A stretch of 17,523 bases of DNA from Candidatus Omnitrophica bacterium 4484_49 (GTDB taxonomy: Bacteria > Omnitrophota > Gorgyraeia > Kaelpiales > Kaelpiaceae): the NCBI GenBank assembly GCA_002085265.1, contig NATI01000020.1, positions 1 to 17,523 of the forward strand. The letters are read 5' to 3'. Shown here one piece after another: positions 7,891-15,033 of this stretch. Under the pieces are notes generated by a model, which worked only from the letters and a program-made list of their open reading frames with translations, had not been told where the DNA came from and ran no database searches. The position numbers were made by a program, and so were the translations under genes. Within the stretch, counting starts at the first letter, position 1. Each line of letters opens with the position of its first letter.

Positions 7891-7915
7891 AGAGTCATTT
7901 ATTTTAATTAGTTAT

Positions 7916-7943
7916 TTGACGGCTTTTTGTTTTAATATATAAT
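7916..7943 (+). promoter_or_regulatory. Promoter of the fur-feo operon, nearly leaderless
   Basis: TTGACG (7916-7921), a 16-base spacer and a perfect TATAAT (7938-7943). The ATG at 7954 is 10 bases past the -10 box, so the leader would be only about 3 bases; a TTG at 7948 is even closer. There is no Shine-Dalgarno sequence. I could not identify a convincing Fur or PerR operator over it. Confidence 0.65.
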
Positions 7944-7953
7944 CTAATTGAAA

Positions 7954-8430
7954 ATGAAAACCAGTTTCAGTTACGAGGGGATAAAGAAGAAAGGGTATAA
8001 AGTTACTCGCCAGAGAGAAATTATCCTTGATATTTTAAGAAAGGCAAATGTGCATTTAAGTGCCGACGAGATTTATATTAAAGCCAAAAGTAGAAGTCCT
8101 GGTATAGGTCTGACCACCATTTACCGCACACTGGAAATGCTTTATAATCTGGGGTATGTAAACAAGTACGATTTTGGAGAAGGAAGGGCAAGATATGAAC
8201 TTAATGATACCATGGTTGAAACCTGTAAGCACCATCACCATCTGGTATGCCTGAGGTGCAATCGGGTCATAGATTATACTGATTTTGTCCCTCAGGAAAC
8301 AGAGCTGATTACAAAAACTATTTCTGGTATCTCCAGAAAGTATGGGTTTAAGGTTCAGACCCATATCATTCAATTTTATGGTATATGCAAGGAATGTCAG
8401 AAAAGAAAAAATAAAAATGGAAGATTATAA
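7954..8430 (+). CDS. fur: Fur-family metal-dependent transcriptional regulator
   Basis: A 158-residue Fur-superfamily repressor. The N-terminal winged helix (about residues 10-85) contains YKVTRQREIILDIL and the recognition-helix sequence GLTTIYRTLEML. The dimerisation domain carries the metal-site run CKHHHHLVC (91-99) and structural-zinc cysteines C99-x2-C102 and C145-x2-C148. As first gene of an operon that includes feoA and feoB, an iron sensor (Fur) is the simplest reading. PerR- or Zur-like sensing cannot be excluded, because these subfamilies differ by few residues. It probably regulates its own operon. The frame is open from a TTG at 7948; the ATG at 7954 is preferred. The stop lies 14 bases inside the radical SAM gene. 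Confidence 0.88.
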   Translation: MKTSFSYEGIKKKGYKVTRQREIILDILRKANVHLSADEIYIKAKSRSPGIGLTTIYRTLEMLYNLGYVNKYDFGEGRARYELNDTMVETCKHHHHLVCLRCNRVIDYTDFVPQETELITKTISGISRKYGFKVQTHIIQFYGICKECQKRKNKNGRL

Positions 8431-9193
8431 GTTTAAATATATTTATGGTCCGGTCTCCTCCTGGCGTTTGGGTTCCTCTCTGGGAATAGACCCTCTGGCT
8501 CAGGAAGTGAAAATTTGCAGTTTTAACTGTGTTTACTGTCAGCTGGGGGAAAAAGGGGTTATGACACTGGAGAGAAAAATATATGTTCCTGCAGAAAAGA
8601 TTATTGAAGAACTGAAACGAGTCCCTGATGTTAAAGTGGATTATGTAACCTTCTCCGGGACAGGTGAGCCCACTCTGGCGGGTAATTTAGAAGAGATTAT
8701 AGATGGTATAAAAATGATAAGAAAGGAACCGTTAGCCATCCTTACCAATGCGAGTTTGTTTTCTCAAGAGGAAGTTAGAAAGAGTTTAAATAAAATTGAT
8801 TTTGTCATTGCCAAACTTGATGCCTGCTGTCAGGAAGTTTTAGAGAAGGTGAACAGACCTGTTAATGGTGTTGATTTTGCTCACATAATTAAGGGTATAA
8901 AAAAATTTAGAAAGGACTATCAGGGTAGATTTGGGATTCAGATAATGTTTGTTAATCAAAATAAAGATTCTGCTTCTGCGATTGCTGAAATTCTGGAGGA
9001 GATAAGACCTGATGAAGTTCAACTCAATACTCCTTTGAGACCCTGTGGTGTAAACCCTCTTTCGGTTCAGGATATGGAAGAGATTGAGGCCTGTTTCCGT
9101 AAATTTAATGTCAGAATGGTATATAAGGCAGAACATAAAAAGGTAAATCCATTGAGTGATGGAGATACTCTTAAAAGAAGAGGAAAAATATAG
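8417..9193 (+). CDS. Radical SAM protein, COG0731-like
   Basis: A 258-residue radical SAM enzyme. The [4Fe-4S]-binding motif C34-x3-C38-x2-C41 (CSFNCVYCQ) is followed by FSGTGEPTL, the S-adenosylmethionine-binding GGE-like motif, and by a TNASLF strand of the barrel. The N-terminal GPVSSWRLGSSLGIDPL resembles the start of the COG0731 family, related to the wyosine-forming enzyme TYW1, whose bacterial members lack a settled function. The frame is open from 8342, but family N-termini begin near YKFKYIYGP, so the ATG at 8417 is used. It overlaps fur by 14 bases and the DUF123 gene by about 35, so its expression is tied to the iron operon. That fits an enzyme that depends on iron-sulfur supply. 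Confidence 0.83.
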   Translation: MEDYKFKYIYGPVSSWRLGSSLGIDPLAQEVKICSFNCVYCQLGEKGVMTLERKIYVPAEKIIEELKRVPDVKVDYVTFSGTGEPTLAGNLEEIIDGIKMIRKEPLAILTNASLFSQEEVRKSLNKIDFVIAKLDACCQEVLEKVNRPVNGVDFAHIIKGIKKFRKDYQGRFGIQIMFVNQNKDSASAIAEILEEIRPDEVQLNTPLRPCGVNPLSVQDMEEIEACFRKFNVRMVYKAEHKKVNPLSDGDTLKRRGKI

Positions 9194-9569
9194 AAGTTAT
9201 ATGCTTTTTATGAATATAAATAAAATTCTGTCTTTAAGAATTGGTAAACTGGGGAAATTGCAGTTTGATAAAGGAAAATATATTTATGTCGGTTCAGCCC
9301 GTAAGGGGCTCAATAGTCGGATACAAAGGCATCTTGCAAAAAATAAAAAATTATTCTGGCATATAGATTACCTGACAATTCATCCCCGGGTTGAGGTGTT
9401 TAAAATCGGCCTTTCAGATATAGAGGAATGTAAACTTGCGGGTTTCCTGAAAAGGAGGTTAGATGTAATCCCTGGATTTGGTTGTTCAGATTGTAACTGT
9501 GAGGGTCATCTTTTCAGATACGACAGGGAAGTGAGTTTTCCGAAAGGGGTGAAAATTTTATGGGTATGA
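9159..9569 (+). CDS. DUF123-family GIY-YIG-like protein
   Basis: A 136-residue protein matching the DUF123/COG1833 group, a compact relative of the GIY-YIG nuclease fold. YMLFMNI and IGKLG are followed by the core GKYIYVGSARKGLNSRIQRHL and then LFWHIDYL. The C-terminal segment has the CSDCNCEGH cysteine/histidine cluster typical of the family and possibly metal-binding. The Tyr pair, the Arg of LNSRI and His are in the places expected for the nuclease fold, but enzymatic activity of this small family is not firmly established. A GTG at 9156 directly precedes the ATG chosen here, so the start is uncertain by one codon. It overlaps the radical SAM gene and, by 10 bases, feoA. Confidence 0.8.
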   Translation: MEILLKEEEKYRSYMLFMNINKILSLRIGKLGKLQFDKGKYIYVGSARKGLNSRIQRHLAKNKKLFWHIDYLTIHPRVEVFKIGLSDIEECKLAGFLKRRLDVIPGFGCSDCNCEGHLFRYDREVSFPKGVKILWV

Positions 9570-9799
9570 TAGTGGATCTTACTCGGCTTAACCCTGGAGA
9601 AGAAGGAGTGGTCAGGGAAATAATCGGTGGACCAGGACTGATTCGGAGATTGGAAAATATGGGGATAAGGACAGGGCGTAAGATTAGAAAAATGAGTTCT
9701 CATTTCTGGCACGGTCCTCAGACCGTTCAAGTGGGAAATACAAATTTAGCACTGGGATATGGGATGGCTAAAAAGATTCTGGTAGAGGTTGAAAGATGA
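9560..9799 (+). CDS. feoA: Ferrous iron transport protein FeoA
   Basis: A 79-residue SH3-like FeoA domain, a small cytoplasmic partner required for FeoB-mediated ferrous iron uptake. Recognisable parts are the N-terminal LTRLNPGEEGVVREI, the central RRLENMGIRTG and the final GYGMAKKILVEV. AAAGGGGTG (9542-9550) serves as the ribosome-binding site for the ATG at 9560. A second in-frame ATG at 9566 is possible. It overlaps the DUF123 gene by 10 bases and the FeoB G-domain gene by 4 (ATGA), so it is tightly coupled to both. Confidence 0.92.
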   Translation: MGMIVDLTRLNPGEEGVVREIIGGPGLIRRLENMGIRTGRKIRKMSSHFWHGPQTVQVGNTNLALGYGMAKKILVEVER

Positions 9800-10443
9800 A
9801 AAAAATCCTTCTGGTCGGCAATCCCAATGTGGGTAAAAGTGCGATTTTTTCCCGGCTGACAGGTGTTAAGGTCGTGGTGGCAAATTATCCTGGCACAACA
9901 GTGGAGTACACAAAGGGTAAAACAAGATTACTGGGAGAGGCAGTGGAAATAATAGATGTCCCCGGTATATACAGTTTATCTCCGACCTGTAAGGCTGAGG
10001 AAGTTGCGGTTAAGATGGTATCTGAGGCTGATGTGATAATAAATGTCGTGGATGCTACCAATCTGGAGAGGAATCTTTCTTTGACTCTGGAGTTAATTGA
10101 GAAGGGGTATCCTGTGATTATAGCATTGAATTTCTGGGATGAGACAAAACATAAAGGTATAAATATAGATGTAGATAAACTCCAGGAACTTCTGGGCGTT
10201 GCGGTTGTCCCCACCTGTGGGCTTACAGGAGCAGGTATAAGGGAATTAGTAGTGAAGATGAGAGAGGCGAAGCCGGGGAAAAAGGTGGATATTGACTACC
10301 ATCTTCGATGGCAGAAAATAGGGGAGATTGTAAATCAGGTTCAGAAGCTCACCCATCATCACCATACATTTCTGCAAATCTTAGAAGAACTCAGTATAAA
10401 GCCTTTCATTAGAATACCTGGCGGCCAGTGGTTACGAAAATAA
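9796..10443 (+). CDS. feoB: FeoB N-terminal G domain (first piece of a split feoB)
   Basis: A 215-residue GTPase half of the ferrous iron permease FeoB. G motifs are present: GNPNVGKS (8-15) for G1, NYPGTT for the G2 threonine, DVPG for G3, NFWD (112-115, the FeoB-style variant of NKxD) for G4, and TCGLTGAG in the G5 position. A helical segment with LTHHHHTFLQILEELSIKP follows, the usual lead-in to the first membrane helix. The frame then runs only a few more codons (FIRIPGGQWLRK) to TAA at 10441. In a normal FeoB the chain would continue into the membrane. Continuation resumes in the -1 frame (next feature), without the expected first helix. This is either a genuine two-gene split, a disrupted gene or an assembly error. 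Confidence 0.85.
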   Translation: MKKILLVGNPNVGKSAIFSRLTGVKVVVANYPGTTVEYTKGKTRLLGEAVEIIDVPGIYSLSPTCKAEEVAVKMVSEADVIINVVDATNLERNLSLTLELIEKGYPVIIALNFWDETKHKGINIDVDKLQELLGVAVVPTCGLTGAGIRELVVKMREAKPGKKVDIDYHLRWQKIGEIVNQVQKLTHHHHTFLQILEELSIKPFIRIPGGQWLRK

Positions 10444-11408
10444 GCCAGGCACTGGGAGGGAAAGGGTTGGTGCATTATATCCTGATAGGGAACCTTATAA
10501 ACGGGGAGATAGATTTCGGGTTGTCGTTTGGACTTCTTACCACAGGACTGTATATTCCGATTGTCGCTGTTTTGCCTTATATATTTAGTTTTTATCTGAT
10601 GTTGGGAATACTTGAGGATTTTGGATATTTACCCCGACTTGCTGTTCTGGTAGATAACCTTATGCACAAACTGGGGCTTCACGGTTATGCTATCATATCC
10701 ATGATTCTTGGGTTAGGATGTAATGTGCCAGGTGCCCTTGCCACACGGCTTCTGGAGAATCGTAGAGAAAAATTTATTGCCTCTACACTAATGGCAATTG
10801 CTGTGCCCTGTATGGCTCAAATTGCAGTTATAGTGGGGCTTGTAGGTAGAAGAGGTTTTTTACCCCTGGGAACTGTATTCTTTACACTTTTTATCCTCTG
10901 GGTTGGCCTGGGATTTATGTTGAATAAAATTTTAAAAGGTGAAACTCCTCCTTTACTTCTGGAAATTCCTCCTTACAGAATGCCGGTATTAACTGTGGTT
11001 ATCAAAAAATTGAGCTGGAGGATAAGAAGCTTTCTATTTGCGGCTATTCCCTATGTGCTTCTGGGAGTTTTTGTGGTCAATATGCTTTACGCACTGAAGG
11101 TTATTGATTTTCTGGCGAAAATTTTCACCCCAGTTTTAAAGAATATCTGGGGGTTACCTCCCTCTGCTATCTCGGCACTTCTGGTTGGATTTTTGAGGAA
11201 GGATGTGGCTGTGGGAATGCTTGGGCCTTTGAATTTAACTACCAAACAGTTAATTATAGGTTCGGTAATTCTGGCAGTGTATTTCCCCTGCGTGGCAACT
11301 TTTGTTGTATTAATTCGGGAACTGGGAATAAGAGATATGATAAAATCTGCTATACTGATGATTATGACTGCAATAATTGTGGGTGGAATATTGAATCTGA
11401 TATTGTAA
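10428..11408 (+). CDS. feoB: FeoB membrane permease domain (second piece of a split feoB)
   Basis: A 326-residue polytopic piece with about seven or eight membrane helices, carrying the FeoB core. SFGLLTTGLYIP, LGILEDFGYLPRLAVLVDNL and the pore motif LGLGCNVPGALATR come first, followed by VPCMAQIAVI, GFLRKDVAVGML and YFPCVATFVVL. The sequence lacks the G domain, which lies just upstream in another frame. It also lacks the first helix, starting at the extramembrane ALGGKGLVHYILIG stretch. The listed start is a GTG overlapping the G-domain gene by 16 bases. Alternative starts are TTG 10467 or GTG 10470, behind GGGAGGG at 10454-10460. Upstream in this frame a TAG at 10410 closes it, so one simple base change cannot restore a normal full-length protein. 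Confidence 0.85.
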   Translation: MVTKISQALGGKGLVHYILIGNLINGEIDFGLSFGLLTTGLYIPIVAVLPYIFSFYLMLGILEDFGYLPRLAVLVDNLMHKLGLHGYAIISMILGLGCNVPGALATRLLENRREKFIASTLMAIAVPCMAQIAVIVGLVGRRGFLPLGTVFFTLFILWVGLGFMLNKILKGETPPLLLEIPPYRMPVLTVVIKKLSWRIRSFLFAAIPYVLLGVFVVNMLYALKVIDFLAKIFTPVLKNIWGLPPSAISALLVGFLRKDVAVGMLGPLNLTTKQLIIGSVILAVYFPCVATFVVLIRELGIRDMIKSAILMIMTAIIVGGILNLIL

Positions 11409-11410
11409 TT

Positions 11411-11725
11411 ATGAAATTTGAAGATATAAATAGAGCCAGGAAGATATTGGGGCTGGGAGAAACAGCCACCTTAGAAGAAATTAAAAATGCTTACTATAAT
11501 TTGGTGAAGAAGTTTCATCCTGATAAATGTCAGGATAGAAGTAAAAAAGAATGTGAGCAAAAGCTGAAGGAGATAAATTGGGCATTTGAGATAATTAAGG
11601 ATTATATTTATTCTTACCGCATTTCCTTTTCGCAAAAAGCATTCCAGGCTAATTTTACAGATACAGATAAGATAATGCGAGAGCATATGGAACGCTTTTT
11701 TAACGGCTGGTGGGCAGATATTTAA
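11411..11725 (+). CDS. Small J-domain (DnaJ-like) protein
   Basis: A 104-residue protein made of a J domain (about residues 8-68) with the Hsp70-activating HPD tripeptide at 36-38, in VKKFHPDKC, and little else. It lacks the Gly/Phe-rich, zinc-finger and client-binding regions of DnaJ. The short C-terminal tail ends in MERFFNGWWADI, an aromatic motif that could bind a membrane or partner protein. By analogy with other stand-alone J proteins it would recruit DnaK to a particular client. The start lies 2 bases after feoB's stop, making it the last gene of the Fur/Feo operon; a role with FeoB or iron cofactors is inference only. Confidence 0.82.
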   Translation: MKFEDINRARKILGLGETATLEEIKNAYYNLVKKFHPDKCQDRSKKECEQKLKEINWAFEIIKDYIYSYRISFSQKAFQANFTDTDKIMREHMERFFNGWWADI

Positions 11726-11740
11726 TGCCCTTTATTACAT

Positions 11741-11769
11741 TTGACTTTTAGCATTCATTTTTTTAGAAT
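11741..11769 (+). promoter_or_regulatory. Promoter of the bamD-lptE-holA operon, leaderless geometry
   Basis: TTGACT (11741-11746), a 17-base spacer and TAGAAT (11764-11769), each one mismatch from consensus. The ATG at 11777 lies 7 bases past the -10 box, the same spacing as at 1552, so transcription should begin at or one base before the start codon. No Shine-Dalgarno sequence is present. Confidence 0.7.
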
Positions 11770-11776
11770 TGTTGCT

Positions 11777-12730
11777 ATGAAAATCAAGTTAATCGGGACT
11801 ATTATTGTAGGTATTTTTTTCTTATCCCATCAGGCATTAGCTTTCTGGATTTGGACGCCAGAACTTGGGAAGTGGATTAATCCCAAGCATTATGTCAGAG
11901 ATACTCCTGAGGAGCAGTTTAATTTAGGTTATGAGCTCTATCAGGATGGTAAATATAAGGAGGCAATTAAAGAGTTTGAAAAGTTAGTTAAGTATTTTCC
12001 GAAATCCAAATATGCCCCTGAGGCCCAGTTTTATATCGGTCAGGCTTATGAAAAATCAGGAGATTATTACCGGGCATTTAAAGCCTATCAGAAAATAATC
12101 GATACCTATCCCTATACTGCAAGAGTGGATGAAGTTATATCCCTGGAGTATAAAATAGGTAATCTCTATTTTGTGCGCAGTAACAGAGAGAGAAAGCTAA
12201 TAGAAAGAATCTCATTTTCCGACGATAATACCAAAGCCATAGAAATTTTTCAGAAAGTTGTGGAAAATGCTCCTTATGGAGAATACGCTCCTCTTGCTCA
12301 GTTTAAATTAGGGCTGGTATATAAAAGGATAAAAGATTACACCAATGCCGAAGAAGCATTTAAGAAATTAATCACCAATTACCCCACTTCCGAATTGGTG
12401 GATGACGCCATTCTTCAGCTGGCAAAAGTTGTATCGGAAAAAGAGAGGAAGGTGGATTATTCTCAGGAGGCAACAGAGGAGGCGATAAAGAGACTTAAGG
12501 AATTATCTACACTGGGAGAGTTGCCTGTGGAAGGTAAGCGAGTGCTTAAGGAGTTGCAGGAAAGAAAGGCGCAGAGTTTGTTCGAAACCGCAAAGTTTTA
12601 TGAAAAACAGAAATTATACAAAAGTGCTATCATTTACTATGAAGATGTGGTGAGAAAGTATCCTAAAACTTCTTGGGCGGTTAAGGCTGCAGAAAAGCTG
12701 GGCATTTTAAATAAGAAGGTTAAAAAGTGA
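11777..12730 (+). CDS. BamD-like outer membrane assembly protein
   Basis: A 317-residue tetratricopeptide-repeat protein of the BamD/YfiO type. BamD works with BamA to insert beta-barrel proteins into the outer membrane. Repeats of the form EEQFNLGYELYQDGKYKEAI, EAQFYIGQAYEKSGDYYRAF, LAQFKLGLVYKRIKDYTNAE and LFETAKFYEKQKLYKSAI are each followed by a Tyr-Pro turn. The N-terminus is a Sec signal peptide (about residues 1-22, ending QALA before FWIW). There is no lipobox cysteine, unlike classical BamD. The frame is open from 11741, which lies in the -35 box, so the ATG at 11777 is used. It overlaps the lptE-like gene by 4 bases. A CpoB-like periplasmic TPR protein is the alternative. Confidence 0.8.
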   Translation: MKIKLIGTIIVGIFFLSHQALAFWIWTPELGKWINPKHYVRDTPEEQFNLGYELYQDGKYKEAIKEFEKLVKYFPKSKYAPEAQFYIGQAYEKSGDYYRAFKAYQKIIDTYPYTARVDEVISLEYKIGNLYFVRSNRERKLIERISFSDDNTKAIEIFQKVVENAPYGEYAPLAQFKLGLVYKRIKDYTNAEEAFKKLITNYPTSELVDDAILQLAKVVSEKERKVDYSQEATEEAIKRLKELSTLGELPVEGKRVLKELQERKAQSLFETAKFYEKQKLYKSAIIYYEDVVRKYPKTSWAVKAAEKLGILNKKVKK

Positions 12731-13239
12731 GGAAGCTATTTGTAGGCCTTCTATTTTTCTTTTCAGGATGCGGCTATACTTTAAGAACTGTTGAGAAGTT
12801 TGACTATCATACAATTTATATTCCTGTTTTTCAAAATAAGATAAATATCTCAGAGGATTCTCCCAATCGTCAGATTTATTATCCCGGTCTGGAAGTAGAA
12901 CTTCAAAAAGTTCTTAAAAAGAGGATAAGATATGAGGGGACACTTGTTACTGTATCTGAGCCTGAGGATGCCGATCTTACTCTGGAAGGTGAGGTTCTGG
13001 ATTTTGACCGTCAGGCTTTGAGGTATTCCGAAGATGAAGATGTGGAGGAGTATAGAGTTTCTGTAAAGGTAAGACTGAAATTGTACGAGAGAGAAAATCT
13101 TCTGTGGGAAGATACGCTGGTGGGGGAAGATAGTTATATATTGGCGGGTTCTCATGCCAAAACTGAATCTCAAGCAGTGAATGACGCTCTTGAAGATTTA
13201 GCCATAAAAATTGTAGACAGAATTGTCGAAAACTGGTGA
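12727..13239 (+). CDS. lptE: LptE-like outer membrane lipoprotein
   Basis: A 170-residue lipoprotein whose signal ends in the lipobox FSGC (Cys15), followed by GYTLR, the hallmark start of mature LptE. The body has the family pattern: IYIPVFQNK, then PGLEVELQKVL, later DLTLEGEVLDFDRQALRYS and EYRVSVKVRLKLYE. LptE plugs and assembles LptD, the outer-membrane barrel that delivers lipopolysaccharide to the cell surface, so its presence suggests an LPS-type outer membrane. The position between bamD and holA supports the call, since lptE and holA are also neighbours in E. coli. The start is a GTG in a GTGA overlap with the upstream gene. LptE diverges strongly, so the assignment rests on lipobox, pattern and context together. 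Confidence 0.78.
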   Translation: MRKLFVGLLFFFSGCGYTLRTVEKFDYHTIYIPVFQNKINISEDSPNRQIYYPGLEVELQKVLKKRIRYEGTLVTVSEPEDADLTLEGEVLDFDRQALRYSEDEDVEEYRVSVKVRLKLYERENLLWEDTLVGEDSYILAGSHAKTESQAVNDALEDLAIKIVDRIVENW

Positions 13240-14084
13240 GTGCATATCTTATTTATTCTCGGGATTCTTATCTTAAGGAGATTTTTTTAGAAAACCAGAT
13301 ACATATTTATAAACCTCAACAGATATTGAGATACTCTTTGAGGAAGATAAAATTTAGAGAAATTGCTGAAAAACTCTTTAATTTTTCTTTATTTGGCCAG
13401 AGGACAATTTATTTTCTTGAGGAGTGTCAGACATTGAGAGAAGAAGACCTCGACTCCTTGAGGAGAATCGATTTCAAGCAGTTAAGTGATCTCTACATTT
13501 TCTGCCTTGAGGGTCCGGCTTACTGGAAGGAATTTTCCCGGTGGGAGGGAATATCTGGTGTGGAGATTAGAGAACTGCATTCTCCATCTCCTCAGGAGAT
13601 GAGAAGATACCTTGAGAGAGCGGTTGCCAGACGGCTTTCTTCTCAGGGGCTGAATTTTCTTTTGAATGTTTATGCCCGGGAGAAGGATTTTAAAGTTATA
13701 ATAGATGCTGTAACTAAAGCCAGCCTTTTTCAACCAGAAGGTGAGGAGATCTCTCTGGAAGTCCTTAAAAAATTTCTGGAGGAGAAAGAGCCCACTGAAA
13801 TTAATATCCTCTATACCCGAATAAAAAACAAAGATTTAACCCTTGCTTTATCCGGCTTACAGGCGCTGATAGAGCAGGGATTTAAGCCCGAGGCTGTTTT
13901 TTCTATTTTGGTATATAAGCTGGTGAGAGACCCGCAGTTGAAAGGAGAAGACCTGAGGTTTATATTAGAACTGGAAAGAAAACAGAAAACTCAAAAAGTG
14001 GATATATTTTTCCTTTTGGTTGAATTGTTGTTTTATTTCTGCCAGCAAGATGTGCTCACTTTGGGATTGGGACTTGAAACATAA
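13236..14084 (+). CDS. holA: DNA polymerase III delta subunit-like protein
   Basis: A 282-residue protein with the features of HolA, the delta subunit of the clamp loader that opens the sliding clamp. The N-terminal region carries LIYSRDSYLKEIF and later FNFSLFGQRTIYFLE, matching the family's 'SLFG.rrlv.l' stretch. The middle has SPQEMRRYLERAVARR and a helical lid region. The C-terminal collar domain follows the usual pattern, with ALSGLQALIEQGFKPEAVFSIL and then a helical stretch. The protein is shorter than the usual 330-340 residues, mainly in its N-terminal third. GTG start in a GTGA overlap with lptE. Position after lptE is the strongest support. Confidence 0.77.
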   Translation: MSAYLIYSRDSYLKEIFLENQIHIYKPQQILRYSLRKIKFREIAEKLFNFSLFGQRTIYFLEECQTLREEDLDSLRRIDFKQLSDLYIFCLEGPAYWKEFSRWEGISGVEIRELHSPSPQEMRRYLERAVARRLSSQGLNFLLNVYAREKDFKVIIDAVTKASLFQPEGEEISLEVLKKFLEEKEPTEINILYTRIKNKDLTLALSGLQALIEQGFKPEAVFSILVYKLVRDPQLKGEDLRFILELERKQKTQKVDIFFLLVELLFYFCQQDVLTLGLGLET

Positions 14085-15033
14085 GTCCCTGATTCTCAAA
14101 ATTTCAGTTCTCATCGCCAGCCTTATAGTTACTCTCTCTTTTTATTTTCTATCCCTCCATTTAAGGCAGAGAAGTTTTCTGAGATATAAAGAGAAGCAAT
14201 GGGTTATCCTGGGTAATGAGGTGGATGAGGTTCTTAAGAAATTTAAAGGTAAAGCAGGCGTTGTAATCGTTGACCTTCAGAATGGCTGGACGATTGCCAG
14301 AAATCAAAACGAAAAGTGCCCGGCAGCGAGTGTTATTAAACTCCCCATTGCTGTGGTGGTATATAAAGCGATCGCCGAGGGGAAAGTTTTCAGAGGACAG
14401 GTGATAGAGATAAGAAGGTCCGATGTGGTATCAGGGTCAGGAGTTATAAGAAAAAGAAACTTCCCTCGAAGATATACACTTGATGACCTCGTTGCTTTAA
14501 TGCTCACTGTAAGTGATAACACTGCCTGTAATAAAATAATAAGTCTTCTGGGTTTTGATTATATAAATACCGAAATGAAAAAACTGGGATTACAGGATAC
14601 TACATTAAGAAGATTTATGATGGATTTCAAAGCCCGGGATAGGGGATTTGAAAATTTCACTTCCGCCAGAGATATAGCTGAGGTCTGGAAATTGTTGTAT
14701 TATGAGAAAATCCTGGGAGAGAAAGAGAGCAGGTATCTTATAGAACTTTTGAAAAATCAGAAAGTCAATGACCGCATTTCAGGACTTTTAGCCACAAGGA
14801 CAATTGTGGCCAATAAAACTGGCTTGGAAAGAAATGTCTGTCATGATAGCGGAATAATATTTACTCCCTATGGGGATATTTTAATTGTAGTTTTGGCATC
14901 AGATTTTAAGAGTTTTAAACTAGCCAAGGAATTTATAGCCACACTGGCATTTTTAGGTTACAATTATCTTTTGCAATCAGGTTATGAACCACAAAGATTT
15001 ATCCAGCGTAGTTACAGCCCTGTCTCAGGCTAA
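14074..15033 (+). CDS. Membrane-anchored beta-lactamase-fold serine hydrolase
   Basis: A 319-residue protein of the class A beta-lactamase / penicillin-binding superfamily. One N-terminal membrane anchor (about residues 6-28) precedes the catalytic domain. S86-x2-K89 (ASVIK) is the nucleophile motif, S147-D-N149 the second motif and K248-T-G250 the third. The omega-loop region reads RRFMMDFKARDRGFENFTSA and lacks the ExxLN motif that holds the deacylating Glu166 of true class A beta-lactamases, so efficient beta-lactam hydrolysis is doubtful. A peptidoglycan or peptide role is more likely. The start is uncertain: TTG 14074 (chosen for smallest overlap with holA and a clean basic N-terminus), ATG 14050 or TTG 14020. 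It overlaps the sirtuin gene by 50 bases. Confidence 0.8.
   Translation: MKHKSLILKISVLIASLIVTLSFYFLSLHLRQRSFLRYKEKQWVILGNEVDEVLKKFKGKAGVVIVDLQNGWTIARNQNEKCPAASVIKLPIAVVVYKAIAEGKVFRGQVIEIRRSDVVSGSGVIRKRNFPRRYTLDDLVALMLTVSDNTACNKIISLLGFDYINTEMKKLGLQDTTLRRFMMDFKARDRGFENFTSARDIAEVWKLLYYEKILGEKESRYLIELLKNQKVNDRISGLLATRTIVANKTGLERNVCHDSGIIFTPYGDILIVVLASDFKSFKLAKEFIATLAFLGYNYLLQSGYEPQRFIQRSYSPVSG

Noticed and set aside
7890..7953. Fur or PerR operator over the fur promoter
   Set aside because: AT-rich sequence around TTTTAATATATAAT gives only a weak imperfect palindrome with several mismatches, too poor to call in such AT-rich DNA.
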